From Euonymus europaeus (lineage: Eukaryota; Streptophyta; Magnoliopsida; Celastrales; Celastraceae): DNA of 64,000 bases. Made by a program: the position numbers and the translations under genes. The stretch spans positions 10,806,001-10,870,000 of the forward strand of contig OY756962.1 of NCBI GenBank assembly GCA_963580455.1. The letters are read 5' to 3'. Shown piece by piece: positions 1 to 11,125 of the stretch. Numbering within the stretch: the first letter of the stretch is position 1; every line of letters begins with the position of its first letter. A model generated the notes under the pieces. That model did no database searches. It was not told the DNA's origin and was given only the letters and a program-made list of their open reading frames with translations.

Positions 1-1454
1 TGTACACTTTTTATTATTCTTCTATGTCAAATTTTACGAGTATAAGCTTCCTAGATTATTTCGATGCCAAAACATCATTTTTCTATGAAAAATGGACAAA
101 AACCGTTAAAAGCTCCACCATGGATAGAGTTGAGCAATTTCAGACCATCATACTTGCTCGGTGTACACTTTTTATTGTTCTTCTATGTCAAATTTTACGA
201 GTATAAGCTTCCTAGATTATTTCGATGCCAAAACACGAACTTTCTATGATAAATAGAAAAAATCGTTAAAAGCTCCTCCATAATGAGAGTTGAGCAATTC
301 GGAACCATGAAAATTGCTCGGTATGCACTTTTTATTGTTTCTTTATGTCCAAAATTACTAGTGTTCGCTTTGTAAATTGTTTTGATGCCAAGAGAACTAA
401 TTTCGGTCTAAATTTCGCAAAACTATTAAAAAAATTCCACCTAGAGAGTTGAGCAATTTCGGGTCATCAAAGTTGCTCGCTGTACACTTTTTATTCTTCT
501 TCTATCTCAAATTTTACGAGTATAAGCTTCCTAGATTATTTCGATGCCAAAACACTACCTTTCTATGAAAAATGGACAAAAAGCGTTAAAAGCTCCACCA
601 TGGATAGAGTTGAGCAATTTCAGACTATCATACTTGCTCGGTGTACACTTTTTATTGTTCTTCTATGTCAAATTTTACGAGTATAAGCTTCCTAGATTAT
701 TTCGATGCCAAAACACCAACTTTCTATGACAAATAGACAAAACCGTTAAAAGCTCCTCCATAAGGAGAGTTGAGCAATTCCGAACCATGAAAATTGATCG
801 GTATGCACTTTTTATTGTTTCTTTGTGTCCAAAATTATTAGTGTTCGCTTCGTAAATTGTTCTGTTGTCAAGAGAACAAATTTCGGTCTAAATTTGGCAA
901 AACTATTAAAAACAACTCCATGGAGAGAGTTGTTCAATTTTGGCCAATCAAAGTTGCTCGGTGTACAGTTTTTATTGTTCATCTATGTCAAATTTTACGA
1001 GTATGAGCTTCCTAGATTATTTCCATGCCAAAACATCAACTTTCTATGACAAATAGACAAAATCGTTAAAAGCCCCTCGATAAGGATAGTTGAGCAATTC
1101 CGAACCATGAAAATTGCTCGGTATACACTTTTTATTGTTTCTCTCTGTCTAAAATTACTAGTATTCGCTTCGTAAATTGTTCTGTTGTCAAGAGAACAAA
1201 TTTCAATCTAAATTTGGCAAAACTATTAAAAACAACTCCATGGAGAGAGTTGATCAATTTCGGGCCATCAAAGTTGATCAGTGTATAGTTTTTATTGTTA
1301 TTCTATGTAAAATTTTACGAGTATAAGCTTCCTCGATTATTTCGATGCCAAAACATCAACTTTCTATGACAAATAGTCAAAACATTTAATAAGGACCGTT
1401 AAGAGCTCCACCATAGAGAGAGTTGAGCAACTTCGAACCAACATACTTGCTCGG
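1..1454 (+). repeat. Nine-monomer higher-order repeat, copy 1 (1454 bp)
   Basis: Monomers start at 1, 162, 322, 481, 642, 802, 962, 1122 and 1282, in the order A A B A A B A B A. The last is 173 bp rather than 160, with an extra segment around TTTAATAAGGACCGTTAA. Each monomer matches the one 1454 bp downstream better than its neighbours; for example, those at 162 and 1616 share CATAATGAGAGTTGAGC. Confidence 0.9.
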
Positions 1455-2908
1455 TGTACATTTTTTATTGTTCTTCTATGTCAAATTTTACGAGTATAAG
1501 CTTCCTAGATTATTTCGATGCCAAAACACCGTTTTTCTATGAAAAATGGACAAAAACCGTTAAAAGCTCCACCATGGATAGAGTTGAGCAATTTTAGACC
1601 ATCATACTTGCTCGGTGTACACTTTTTATTGTTCTTCTATGTCAAATTTTACGAGTATAAGCTTCCTAGATTTTTTCGATGCAAAAACACCAACTTTCTA
1701 TGACAAATAGAAAAAATCGTTAAAAGCTCCTCCATAATGAGAGTTGAGCAATTCCGAACCATGAAAATTGCTCGGCATGCACTTTTTATTGTTTCTTTGT
1801 GTCGAAAATTACTAGTGTTCGCTTTGTAAATTGTTTTGTTCTCAAGAGAACAAATTTCGGTCTAAATTTGGCAAAACTATTAAAAAAATTCCACCTAGAG
1901 AGTTGAGCAATTTCGGGTCATCAATGTTGCTCGGTGTACACTTTTTATTGTTCTTCTATCTCAAATTTTACGAGTATGAGCTTCCTAAATTATTTCCATG
2001 CCAAAACACTGCCTTTCTATGAAAAACGGACAAAAACCGTTAAAAGCTTCACCATGGATAGAGTTGAGCAATTTCAGACTATCATACTTGCTCGGTGTAT
2101 ACTTTTTATTGTTCTTCTATGTCAAATTTTATGAGTATAAGCTTCCTATATTATTTCGATACCGAAACACCAACTTTCTATGACAAATAGACAAAACCAT
2201 TAAAAGCTCCTCCATAAGGAGAGTTGAGCAATTCCGAACCATGAAATTTGATCGGTATGCACTTTTTATTGTTTCTTTGTGTCCAAATTTACTAGTGTTC
2301 GCTTCATAAATTGTTCTGTTGTCAAGAGAACAAATTTCGGTCTAAATTTGGCAAAACTATTAAAAACAACTCCATGGAGAGAGTTGATCAATTTTGGCCA
2401 ATCAAAGTTGCTCGGTGTACACTTTTTATTGTTCTTCTATGTCGAATTTTACGAGTATGAGCTTCCTAGATTATTTCCATGCCAAAACATCAACTTTCTA
2501 TGATAAATAGACAAAATCGTTAAAAGCCCCTCGATAAGTATAGTTGAGCAATTCCGAACCATGAAAATTGCTCGGTATACAATTTTTATTGTTTCTCTCT
2601 GTCTAAAATTACTAGTATTCGCTTCGTAAATTGTTCTGTTGCCAAGAGAACAAATTTCGATCTAAATTTGGCAAAACTATTAAAAACAACTCCATGGAGA
2701 GAGTTGATCAATTTCGGACCATCAAAGTTGATCGGTGTACACTTTTTATTGTTCTTCTATGTAAAATTTTACGAGTATAAGCCTCCGAGATTATTTCGAT
2801 GCCAAAACATCAACTTTCTATGACAAATAGTCAAAACCTTTAATAAGGACCGTTAAAAGCTCCACCATAGAGAGAGTTGAGCAATTTCGGACCAAAATAC
2901 TTGCTCGG
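1455..2908 (+). repeat. Nine-monomer higher-order repeat, copy 2 (1454 bp)
   Basis: Monomer starts at 1455, 1616, 1776, 1935, 2096, 2256, 2416, 2576 and 2736 each lie exactly 1454 bp after their counterparts in copy 1, including the long 173-bp ninth monomer. Exact register over nine monomers identifies the nonamer as the unit of amplification. Confidence 0.9.
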
Positions 2909-3250
2909 TGTACATTTTTTATTGTTCTTCTATGTCAAATTTTACGAGTATAAGCTTCCTAGATTATTTCGATGCCAAAACACCAACTTTCAATGACAAA
3001 TAGGCAAAACCTTTAAATGCTCCAACATAAGGAGAGTTGAACAATTCAGAACCGTGAAAGTTAGCCTGTATGCACTTTTTATTGTTTCTTTATGTCAAAA
3101 ATTACTAGTATTCACTTCGTAAATTGTTTTGCTGTCAAGAGAACAAATTTCGGTCTAAATTTGGCAAAACTATTAAAAAAACTCCGCTAGAAAGTTGAGC
3201 AATTTCGGGCCATCAAAGTTGAGCAATTTCGAGTCATCAAAGTTGCTCGC
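2909..3250 (+). repeat. Two irregular satellite monomers between nonamers
   Basis: An A-type monomer (2909-3068) and a B-type monomer (3069-3250) fall outside the nonamer order. The B monomer is 182 bp long because of a local tandem duplication of about 24 bp (3194-3217 and 3218-3241, each starting GTTGAGCAATTTCG). They interrupt the higher-order phase before it restarts at 3251. Confidence 0.85.
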
Positions 3251-4112
3251 TGTACACTTTTTATTGTTCTTCTATGTCAAATTTTACGAGTATAAGCTTT
3301 CTAGATTATTGCGATGCCAAAACACCGCTTTTCTATGAAAAATGGACAAAAACCGTTAAAAGCTCCACCATGGATAAAGTTGAGCAATGTCAGACCATCA
3401 TACTTGCCCGATGTACACTTTTTATTGTTCTTCTATATCAAATTTTACGAGTATAAGCTTCCTAGATTATTTTGATGCCAAAACACCAACTTTCTATGAC
3501 AAATAGAAAAAATCGTTAAAAGCTCCTCCATGATGAGAGTTGAGCAATTCCGAACCATGAAAATTGCTCGGTATGCACTTTTTATTGTCTCTTTATGTCC
3601 AAAATTACTAGTGTTCGCTTTGTAAATTGTTTTGTTGTCAAGAGAACAAATTTCGGTCTAAATTTGGCAAAACTATTAAAAAAACTCCACCTAGAGAGTT
3701 GAGCAATTTCGGGTCATCAAAGTTGCTCGGTGTACACTTTTTATTGTTCTTCTATCTCAAATTTTAGGAGTATACGCTTCCTAGATTATTTCCATGCCAA
3801 AACACTGCCTTTCTATGAAAAATGGACAAAAACCATTAAAAGCTCCACCATGGATAGAGTCGAGAAATTTCAGACTATCATACTTGCTCGGTGTACACTT
3901 TTTATTGTTCTTCTATGTCAAATTTTACGAGTATAAGCTTCCTAGATTATTTCGATGCCAAAACACCAACTTTCTATGACAAATAGACAAAACCGTTAAA
4001 AGCTCCCCCATAAGGAGAGTTGAGCAATTCCGAACCATGAAAATTGATCGGTATGCACTTTTTATTGTTTCTTTATGTCCAAAATTACTAGTGTTCACTT
4101 CGTAAGTTGTTC
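3251..4112 (+). repeat. Nine-monomer higher-order repeat, copy 3, left part
   Basis: Monomers at 3251, 3412, 3572, 3731, 3892 and 4052 match copy 1 with a constant offset of 3250. The sixth (B type) is cut at 4112 by element A and continues at 27235. The next monomer starts fall at 27334 and 27494, exactly where the unit predicts once the insertion and one target duplication are removed. Confidence 0.9.
4108..4112. repeat. Target site duplication of element A, left (TGTTC)
   Basis: TGTTC directly precedes the first LTR. The same five bases follow the fourth LTR, and an uninterrupted monomer (858-862) has TGTTC once at this place. Five bases is the normal duplication size for Ty3/gypsy integrase. 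Confidence 0.95.
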
Positions 4113-5071
4113 TGTGACGCCCCGATCCCCGGGACGCCAGGTGCCCTCTCTGACACCGTCCTAGGTCACTAGTGTGAATATCCAGGATAAACCGGAAATC
4201 CGGCGGCACCTCCTCGTATATCGGAGAGTGCCCACCTAAATCAGAAACGCAGCGACAATCATCACACTAGCAACCTAGCATCCAGGCCTCAGGCCTCAAT
4301 CACAAGCAATCCTGATCCTAGAGCCTCAGGCCCTCCACTACCAGCATGCACAAACTGATAACTTTAAATATAAATCATCACACACATCTATATATCTCAA
4401 GCATATAACCATCATCATCAAACATCATAATCATACAAGCACTGTCCATGCCACATGGTTATATACACTACTCTGACATACAAAATAAAACAACAACATG
4501 CATAGAGTATGTCTCGTGCATCCCAATCCTACCCAGGGCCATCCATGTCACATCCCGTCTCACTGATCCGCACCACCTGTACCTGTACCAGTGTCACCTG
4601 TAGAAGACAGAAAGTAGGGGAGTGAGCTAGAAGCTCAGTAGGGTACAAGAGTTTATAAGAAGTAAGGCCGAACCAATCAAAGGACAATGCACCAACATGT
4701 ATCTACAACATGCACGTATACTCAACAAGCACATATAACATCAATCCAAGTAATCCCCTCGCCCTGAGCAATCAACAATACTACCATGTCTCATACATGT
4801 AGCATCCAACAGGGAGCAAGCTCAACCACAACAACAACGCTCCTGGGATTACCTGGTTGCGTGAACCTATCACGCCCGCACATAGCCAGCTAGGTCGCTC
4901 TCCAACCTTCGCCCAAGTGCGTTATCCCAACATAGAGTTCACGTGACCCGGTGGCAACTCTCTTCACCTGTCATCCCTCCATGTGGCTTTCAAGAAACCT
5001 AAGAGTCCCCGAGTCCATACTCGAGTCCCCCATGCATCTCTAATGCAATTATGCAATGTCATGCCGAATAG

Positions 5072-5091
5072 ATATATATATATATATATAT
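5072..5091. repeat. (AT)10 microsatellite in LTR1
   Basis: Twenty bases of alternating AT. The equivalent tracts are (AT)10 at 12085-12104, (AT)9 at 19098-19115 and (AT)15 at 26109-26138. These numbers account for the full length differences among the four LTRs. In element orientation the tract lies in the middle of the LTR and could double as a TATA-like promoter region, which is unproven. Confidence 0.9.
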
Positions 5092-5869
5092 GAACATCCT
5101 ACATATATACATATATAACTACCGTGATGCATGAACGGAATTCAACTCGTGCCCGTATGAGACGGAACACACAAATCGGGTCATGCATACAGTCCACAAT
5201 CAACAATTAACCACACATTGGCTCGTTTCCCCTTAGAAGCAATTAAGGTGGAAACACAACAAAAGGACCAATGAAGAATCGAAACGCTATTTAGAAAGGA
5301 GAACGGACGATAGAAAAGAATTGGTTAGGAATCCCTACCTCAATCGAGCACAATCACCTCAAATACCAAATTAGGGTTTCGAACCCTCGTTTCTTCCAAA
5401 CCTATCGATTCACATAATCGAACTCACAATATCAACCAAAACATACCACAATATCCCTACTAATATCAATCAATCAACAAAAATCGAAATACTTACCTTC
5501 TCTCTAGAATTCTCTTTCAAAAGCTTGTTCCAAAGCCCAATCCAAATCTTACTCCAAAATCCCAACTAAACCTACACATAGGTCCACAAACAAGCCTATA
5601 TCAACATATCTAAACCCTAGATACCAATTCCAAACGGAACTAACCAAATCTAAAGAAAACCCCAATGAGAAACTCTAGGAAAACGTACCTCAAACCTTGA
5701 AATCTTCCTTGAAATCTTCTCCAAGTCTCCAATCCAAGCTTAGACTCTCCAAGAATCACTTCAAATGATCTTCTCTCTCTAGAATCATCGCTCTATCTCT
5801 CTCTAGGATGAACCAAAACCATAAATCTGTCTAAAACTCTCGCTGGACTCTGTTTTGAAAGCTCGGGTT

Positions 5870-5992
5870 GCGCCTAGGCGCTACTCTGGGCGCCTAGGCG
5901 CTCTGGCCTAAATGGTTTATGGAAACACACTGTCCTGGGCGCTTCTGGGCGCACTTTTGCACACGCCTAGGCGCACACCGCCTAGGCGTGTG
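5870..5992. repeat. CGCCTAGGCG palindrome cluster in U3 of LTR1
   Basis: The 10-bp perfect palindrome CGCCTAGGCG occurs at 5871-5880, 5891-5900, 5964-5973 and 5979-5988. The last two form a larger inverted repeat with 14-bp arms (5960-5973 and 5979-5992, arm CACACGCCTAGGCG) and a 5-bp loop. It sits roughly 190-310 bp from the U3 start, where promoter or enhancer sites would be expected. Equivalent clusters begin at 12884, 19895 and 26918. One palindrome is damaged in LTR3 (CCTAGGCACACA) and one in LTR4 (GCCTAGTCGTG). Confidence 0.85.
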
Positions 5993-6134
5993 ATCCCAAT
6001 TTTTCCAACTCCGTCTCGGTCTTAGCTTTGATTTGATATATTATGGGCCCAAAACGGACATTTGTATAAAAAGTTATGGCCTATTTACCGAACCTAGCTC
6101 AAAACTATTTTTCCATGATGCCTTACTTCACGAA

Positions 6135-9100
6135 TCATCCGTAACTCGACTCAAAACTAAATTTTTGGGTCGGGATTTCACATCCTCCCCCCCTTAATAA
6201 AATTTCGTCCCGAAATTTAACTACACACGTACCTGAATCTCCAAACAACTCCGGGTACTTCTCCTTCATTCTGGATTCCAACTCCCAAGTTGCTTCTTCA
6301 ACTCCGTGATACATCCACATCACTTTTACTAATGGAATCACACTCGACCTCGTGACCTTGTCCTGTCGGTCTAGAATTCTTATCGGTTGAAGAGTGTAAC
6401 TCCCATCTTCTTCAACCTCCAATGTAGTCCAATCTATCACATGCGACGGATCCGGCTCATATTTCCGAAGCATTGATATATGGAATACATTGTGAACCTT
6501 CTCAAGCTTCGGTGGAAGTGCCAAACGGTACGCCACCGGTCCCACCGCCTCAAGAATCTCAAATGGCCCCACAAATCTCGGTGCCAACTTCCCATGCTTA
6601 CTATACCTCTGAATCCCCCGTCTCGGACTAACCTTTAAGAAAACCTTATCGCCTACAGCGAACTTCAAAGGTCTCCTCCTCCGGTCAGCATAAGACTTCT
6701 GTCGGCTCTGCGCGGTGATCAACCGCTTCCGGATCTCATCCACTCTCTCTCGTGCCTCTTTGACCATCTCCGGTCCTGAAACAACTTTCTCACCAACCTC
6801 CGCCCAACACAAGGGCGACCTGCAAGGCCTCCCGTAGAGCGCCTCGTAAGGTGCCATCCCGATACTACTTTGGAAAGAGTTGTTATACACAAACTCCGCC
6901 AAATGTAAGTACCGATCCCAACTCCCTCCAAAATCAACTACACATGCTCGTAGCATATCCTCCAAAACCTGTATGGTTCTCTCACTCTGCCCATCACTCT
7001 GAGGATGATAAACTGTAGAGAAATCCAACTTCGTTCCCAATGCCTCTTGTAAACTACTCCAGAATCTACCTGTGAACCGTGGGTCTCGGTCCGACACAAT
7101 AGACAATGGAATTCCGTGAAGTCTCACAATTTCCTTGACATACATAGTACTCAAGGTCTCCAACGAATCCGTCTTGTTCATGGGTAAAAAGTGTGCCGAC
7201 TTGGTCAATCTGTCCACTATCACCCAAACCGTGTCATGCCTCCTCTGAGTCATTGGCAACGCCGTCACAAAGTCCATAGTGATCTTCTCCCACTTCCATT
7301 CCGCTACTGGTAATGGTTGCAACAATCCGGCTGGTCTCTGATGCTTTGCCTTCACTTGTTGACAAGTAAGACACTTCATCACAAATCTAGCAACATCGGC
7401 TTTCATGCCCTTCCACCAGAAACTCTGCCTCAAATCTCTATACATCTTCGTACCCCCTGGATGCATGGCAAACCAAGAATGATGTGCTTCCTTTAGAATC
7501 TGTTGTCTCAACTCATCATCTTCGGGAACTACTAACCTTCCCGCATATCGTACTCCACCATCATTCCCTCGAACCCATCCAAGATTCTCATCAATTACAT
7601 CAAATGTATGATCCCCATTCTGTGCATCTATAACCTTTTGAACCATCATAGGTCTCGAAGTTATAGAACACAAATAGGTCTTTTCCTCTTGACTCCTCAA
7701 CTCCAATCCAAACTCATTGATTGTCTCCACAATTTCCCACTCATGCATGAATAAGCTAGCAACCCTCTGCTTCCTACTCAATGCATCCGCAACCACATTC
7801 GCTTTACCAGGATGGTATTGCAAATTAAAATCAAAATCCTCCAAGTACTCCATCCACCGCCTTTGCCGTAAGTTCAACTCTTTTTGGGTGAATAGGTACT
7901 TGAGGCTTTTGTGATCCGAGAACAGCTCAAACGTCTCTCCGTAGAGATAATACCTCCACAGCTTAAGAGCAAATACCACTGCCGCCAACTCCATATCATG
8001 CACAGGATAATTCCTCTCATGTGTCTTCAGCAACCTCGAACCATACTCTATCACTCGGCCCTGCTGCATCAACACACAACCCAACCCGACTCCAGATGCA
8101 TCGCAATACACCTGATAGCCAACATTCCTCTCCGGAACTACTAACACTGGAGGTGTTGTCAACCTCTTCTTCAACTCTTCAAATGCAGCCTCACACTCGT
8201 CTGTCCAAACAAACGGTGTACCCTTTTTCGTAAGCTGCGTCATTGGCGAAGCAACTCTCGAAAAGTTCTCGATAAATCTCCGGTAGTAACCTGCTAATCC
8301 TAGGAAACTCCGAATCTCAGTCACGATCTTCGGTCTTTCCCAATTCAAAACCGACTCAACCTTGGAGTAGTCAACTGCTATGCCCTCTTGAGTGATGACA
8401 TGGCCTAAGAACTTCACTTCGGTAGCCCAAAATTCACACTTACTCAATTTAGCATACAGTTGATTCTCCCTCAACGTCTGTAGCACCACCCTCAAGTGCC
8501 CCTCATGCTCTTCCTCCGTAGAAGAATAAATTAGAATGTCATCTATGAAGACCACCACAAACCTATCCAAAAACGGTCGAAGAACCCTCTGCATTAGGTC
8601 CATGAATACTGCTGGGGCATTCGTCAACCCAAACGGCATCACAAGGATCTCATAATGCCCATAACGAGTTCTAAACGCTGTTTTCTGGATATCCTCATCC
8701 TTAATCCTCAACTGATGATAACCCGACCTCAAGTCAATCTTAGAGAAATGCCTAGCACCTCTCAATTGGTCAAACAAATCATTGATTCTAGGCAACGGAT
8801 ACTTGTTCCTTACAGTAACCTTATTCAACTGCCTATAGTCGATACACATCCTCAAGCTTCCGTCTTTCTTCTTGACGAACAACACCGGTGCTCCCCACGG
8901 GGACACACTCGGCCTTATAAATCCCAACTCTATCAACTCTTCCAACTGGTCACTCAACTCTTTCAACTCTACGGGAGCCATCCGATACGGCGGAATCGAT
9001 ATCGGCTTGATGTTCGGATGCAACTCAATAGCAAAGTCAATTTCCCTCTTCGGAGGTAATCCCGGCAACTCTTCCGAAAATACATCCATAAATTCTTTCA

Positions 9101-10949
9101 CCACTCTAATCTCCGTAGCTACATCTCCCTTAGGAGCTGAAGTCCTCAAACTTGCTACTCTACAATCTTGGTACAAAGGGTTATCCATGAAATGTGGGCA
9201 TGGCATCCCCTTCGAACCCTGCAATTGGATCACCCCACCCTCCGGTACTCTAAGAGTGATCCTCCTTTGCCAAAAATCAAGCAACCATTGGTGCTTAGTC
9301 AACCAATCAACTCCGAGTATCACATCGAAGTCTTTGAAATCCAATACATACAAATCAGCTTCCAGAGACACCTCTCCAAACCGACACTCACATCCGAACA
9401 CCACCCCCTCCAACATGGTAAAGTGTCCGAATGGTGAGGACACCGTAAACATGCGCCTAATCGGCGAAATCTCCACCTCTAGTGCGTTTGCTAACGAACT
9501 AGTAATAAAAGATGAAGTCGCTCCAGAGTCAAACAAGACTCTTGCCCAACAATTGAAAATCAAGAAAGTACCTCCAATGAAATTTGGATGCTCCTGCGCC
9601 TCCTGATGACCCAATGCAAAGACACGTCCCTCTACCAGCGCATTCTGCTGCTGTCTGCCTCCACCTCGCCCTCTCCCTCCCGATGGAACAGTGGAAGGAA
9701 GAGCTGGAGGTGGTACCCCCGGTATAGCCGGCTGCTGTGCTCTCTGGTTGCCCTCTGGACAATCTCTCTTCTGGTGGCCCGGCTTGCCACAACCATAGCA
9801 TCTATTCTCAGGGACTCTACACTCCCTTGCCTTATGCCCCTCCTTCCCACACTTGAAGCATGCTGTCTTACTCCAGGGAAGCTTAGGACCCTTGCTTCGA
9901 TCCCATCTCTGCTGACGAAAGTCAGACTTCCGCCTCTTATGACCAGAACCACTGCCACCACCACTCTCAACAACTGGACGCTTCCTCTGAGCTTCACTCT
10001 TTTCACTCAACTCAAAGTCCAGCGCCATTTCCACCGTGTCATCATATGATACCACTCTAGTGGCCATCACCATCCTACCAAGACTGGGAAGCAACCCATC
10101 TCGGTATCTCACCGCCTTCTTCGCATCAGTTGGAGCAAACTCCTTCCCATACCGGTATAGCTCCTCAAACTGCTTGGTGTACTGAGACACCGTCATCTCT
10201 GATGTCTGCAATAAATCAAGAAACTGCTTGGCCTTCTCAGTCTGCAGAGGTCTCGGCACAAACTTCTGCATGAACAACTGCTCAAAAGAAGTCCAAGTCA
10301 GCTCATTTCTCCTCTGACCCATGGACATCCACCATTCATAGGCCACTCCACTCAAATAATAAAACACAAACTTCACCCGTCGCTCATCAGGTATCTCCAA
10401 CGTGTCCATCCGCATGCTCAACTGATTTAACCACTCCTCCGCCCCCACACCCATTCCATCTCCAGAAAAGGTTGGAGGAGAAGTCCTCCTCAGCTGATCC
10501 ACCTCGTACATACCCCTTCCAGCTCTCAGTGCCGTAGCTACCTCAGTAGTAGCCTCGGGTACCACTCCCTCAGTACGAGTGCCAGTTGCACCTATCGCCT
10601 GAGCCACTGCTTGTGCTATAGTCTGTGCCTGTGTCTGCACCATACTCATCATGAAACTAGCTAGCCCCTCCATCGTCACCGGTTGCCCCCCTGTAGTAGT
10701 AGGAGCAACAGGTCCTGCAGGTGGTGCCTGCTGACCCTCACTCTCAGTAGGTAGTCCCTCGTGAACTATCTCCTCCTCTCTCAACTCCGGCTCTACATTC
10801 GGAACCGAATCCTCCGTACTAGGAGTGCCTCTAGCAACTACGGCAACCCTAGCACCACGGCCTCTACCTCGGCCTCTACCTCGGCCTCTGCCTCGAGGTA
10901 CCTCAGTCTCACTCTCGGACCGCGTAGTCCTACGGGTATTCATCTGCAT
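6135..10949 (-). CDS. gag-pol: Element A1 Gag-Pol polyprotein (1604 aa, open)
   Basis: This is the full single-frame polyprotein of a Tekay-like chromovirus. It has an N-terminal RG repeat (19-34), a Gag capsid region (about 150-320) and two CCHC zinc knuckles (C364-C367-H372-C377; C384-C387-H392-C397). The aspartic protease has DSGA at 474-477. Reverse transcriptase spans about 640-830, with FIDD at 801-804 and an upstream Asp739. RNase H has D950, E987, D1012 and D1055. Integrase has an H/C zinc site (H1156/H1157, H1163, C1193, C1196) and D1226, D1287, E1323 with DD35E spacing. A GPF module lies near 1461 and a chromodomain-like tail at about 1520-1568. The start follows the primer-site leader; the frame ends inside the LTR. 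Six replacements are private to this copy (M166, F465, V660, I768, I875, L997). Five alter residues shared by the other two copies and element B, so open does not mean active. Confidence 0.93.
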   Translation of the reverse strand: MQMNTRRTTRSESETEVPRGRGRGRGRGRGRGARVAVVARGTPSTEDSVPNVEPELREEEIVHEGLPTESEGQQAPPAGPVAPTTTGGQPVTMEGLASFMMSMVQTQAQTIAQAVAQAIGATGTRTEGVVPEATTEVATALRAGRGMYEVDQLRRTSPPTFSGDGMGVGAEEWLNQLSMRMDTLEIPDERRVKFVFYYLSGVAYEWWMSMGQRRNELTWTSFEQLFMQKFVPRPLQTEKAKQFLDLLQTSEMTVSQYTKQFEELYRYGKEFAPTDAKKAVRYRDGLLPSLGRMVMATRVVSYDDTVEMALDFELSEKSEAQRKRPVVESGGGSGSGHKRRKSDFRQQRWDRSKGPKLPWSKTACFKCGKEGHKARECRVPENRCYGCGKPGHQKRDCPEGNQRAQQPAIPGVPPPALPSTVPSGGRGRGGGRQQQNALVEGRVFALGHQEAQEHPNFIGGTFLIFNCWARVLFDSGATSSFITSSLANALEVEISPIRRMFTVSSPFGHFTMLEGVVFGCECRFGEVSLEADLYVLDFKDFDVILGVDWLTKHQWLLDFWQRRITLRVPEGGVIQLQGSKGMPCPHFMDNPLYQDCRVASLRTSAPKGDVATEIRVVKEFMDVFSEELPGLPPKREIDFAIELHPNIKPISIPPYRMAPVELKELSDQLEELIELGFIRPSVSPWGAPVLFVKKKDGSLRMCIDYRQLNKVTVRNKYPLPRINDLFDQLRGARHFSKIDLRSGYHQLRIKDEDIQKTAFRTRYGHYEILVMPFGLTNAPAVFMDLMQRVLRPFLDRFVVVFIDDILIYSSTEEEHEGHLRVVLQTLRENQLYAKLSKCEFWATEVKFLGHVITQEGIAVDYSKVESVLNWERPKIVTEIRSFLGLAGYYRRFIENFSRVASPMTQLTKKGTPFVWTDECEAAFEELKKRLTTPPVLVVPERNVGYQVYCDASGVGLGCVLMQQGRVIEYGSRLLKTHERNYPVHDMELAAVVFALKLWRYYLYGETFELFSDHKSLKYLFTQKELNLRQRRWMEYLEDFDFNLQYHPGKANVVADALSRKQRVASLFMHEWEIVETINEFGLELRSQEEKTYLCSITSRPMMVQKVIDAQNGDHTFDVIDENLGWVRGNDGGVRYAGRLVVPEDDELRQQILKEAHHSWFAMHPGGTKMYRDLRQSFWWKGMKADVARFVMKCLTCQQVKAKHQRPAGLLQPLPVAEWKWEKITMDFVTALPMTQRRHDTVWVIVDRLTKSAHFLPMNKTDSLETLSTMYVKEIVRLHGIPLSIVSDRDPRFTGRFWSSLQEALGTKLDFSTVYHPQSDGQSERTIQVLEDMLRACVVDFGGSWDRYLHLAEFVYNNSFQSSIGMAPYEALYGRPCRSPLCWAEVGEKVVSGPEMVKEARERVDEIRKRLITAQSRQKSYADRRRRPLKFAVGDKVFLKVSPRRGIQRYSKHGKLAPRFVGPFEILEAVGPVAYRLALPPKLEKVHNVFHISMLRKYEPDPSHVIDWTTLEVEEDGSYTLQPIRILDRQDKVTRSSVIPLVKVMWMYHGVEEATWELESRMKEKYPELFGDSGTCVVKFRDEILLRGGGCEIPTQKFSFESSYG
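6183..6195 (-). other. Polypurine tract of unit A1
   Basis: On the minus strand this reads AAGGGGGGGAGGA and abuts the 3' LTR (LTR1), the standard plus-strand primer position of LTR retrotransposons. It is also translated as part of the polyprotein C-terminus. Confidence 0.9.
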
Positions 10950-11111
10950 GGCAAACAGACAATACCATTTAACACACTACTCAAAAGAGGATTTAATAGG
11001 GATAGAAAGACATACCGGATCAGCAGCGGTTGTGACATGGCCTGGATTTCACTACCATATACCTAGGACCCAACCCCAATCCTACATATGGCCGTAAATA
11101 AACCAACCTCC

Positions 11112-11122
11112 CTCCGATACCA
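11112..11122 (-). other. Primer binding site of unit A1 (tRNA-iMet type)
   Basis: The minus strand reads TGGTATCGGAG, three bases inside the LTR2 boundary. It matches the usual plant initiator-Met primer site TGGTATCAGAG with one change. The 162-bp leader between it and the Gag start (10950-11111) holds no other recognisable feature. Confidence 0.85.
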
Positions 11123-11125
11123 AAC

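Larger units (their letters stand above)
1..4112 (+). repeat. Satellite array, ~160-bp A/B monomers, plus orientation
   Basis: The stretch is wholly tandem satellite with no gene. Monomers of 159-161 bp begin at TGTACAC (type A) or TATGCAC (type B). Type A carries the landmark TACGAGTATAAGCTTCCTAG. Type B carries TTCGTAAATTGTTCTGTTGT and TTGGCAAAACTATTAAAA. Both end with a ...TTGCTCGG box before the next monomer. Many 60-75-codon open frames occur, but they repeat with the monomer, overlap in several frames and are not treated as genes. The AT-rich, higher-order arrangement suggests pericentromeric or centromeric satellite; that location is inference. Confidence 0.95.
4113..6182 (-). repeat. 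Element A LTR1 (3' LTR of unit A1)
   Basis: It begins TGTGACGCCCCGATCC and ends GGGATTTCACA, so TG...CA termini are present on both strands; length 2070 bp. In element orientation U3 starts at 6182. It holds an (AT)10 tract at 5072-5091 and a palindrome cluster at 5870-5992. The last 48 bases of the polyprotein reading frame overlap it (6135-6182). Private variants include GTGTGAATATCC near 4175, where the other three LTRs read GTGTGAACATCC. Confidence 0.95.

Noticed and set aside
24..3979. Many small open frames of 60-75 codons in the plus-strand satellite
   Set aside because: They repeat with the monomer, overlap in alternative frames, and share no sign of selection on protein; they are by-products of AT-rich tandem DNA.
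1..4112. CRISPR-like array
   Set aside because: The repeats are contiguous ~160-bp monomers without unique spacers, and the context is plant satellite.
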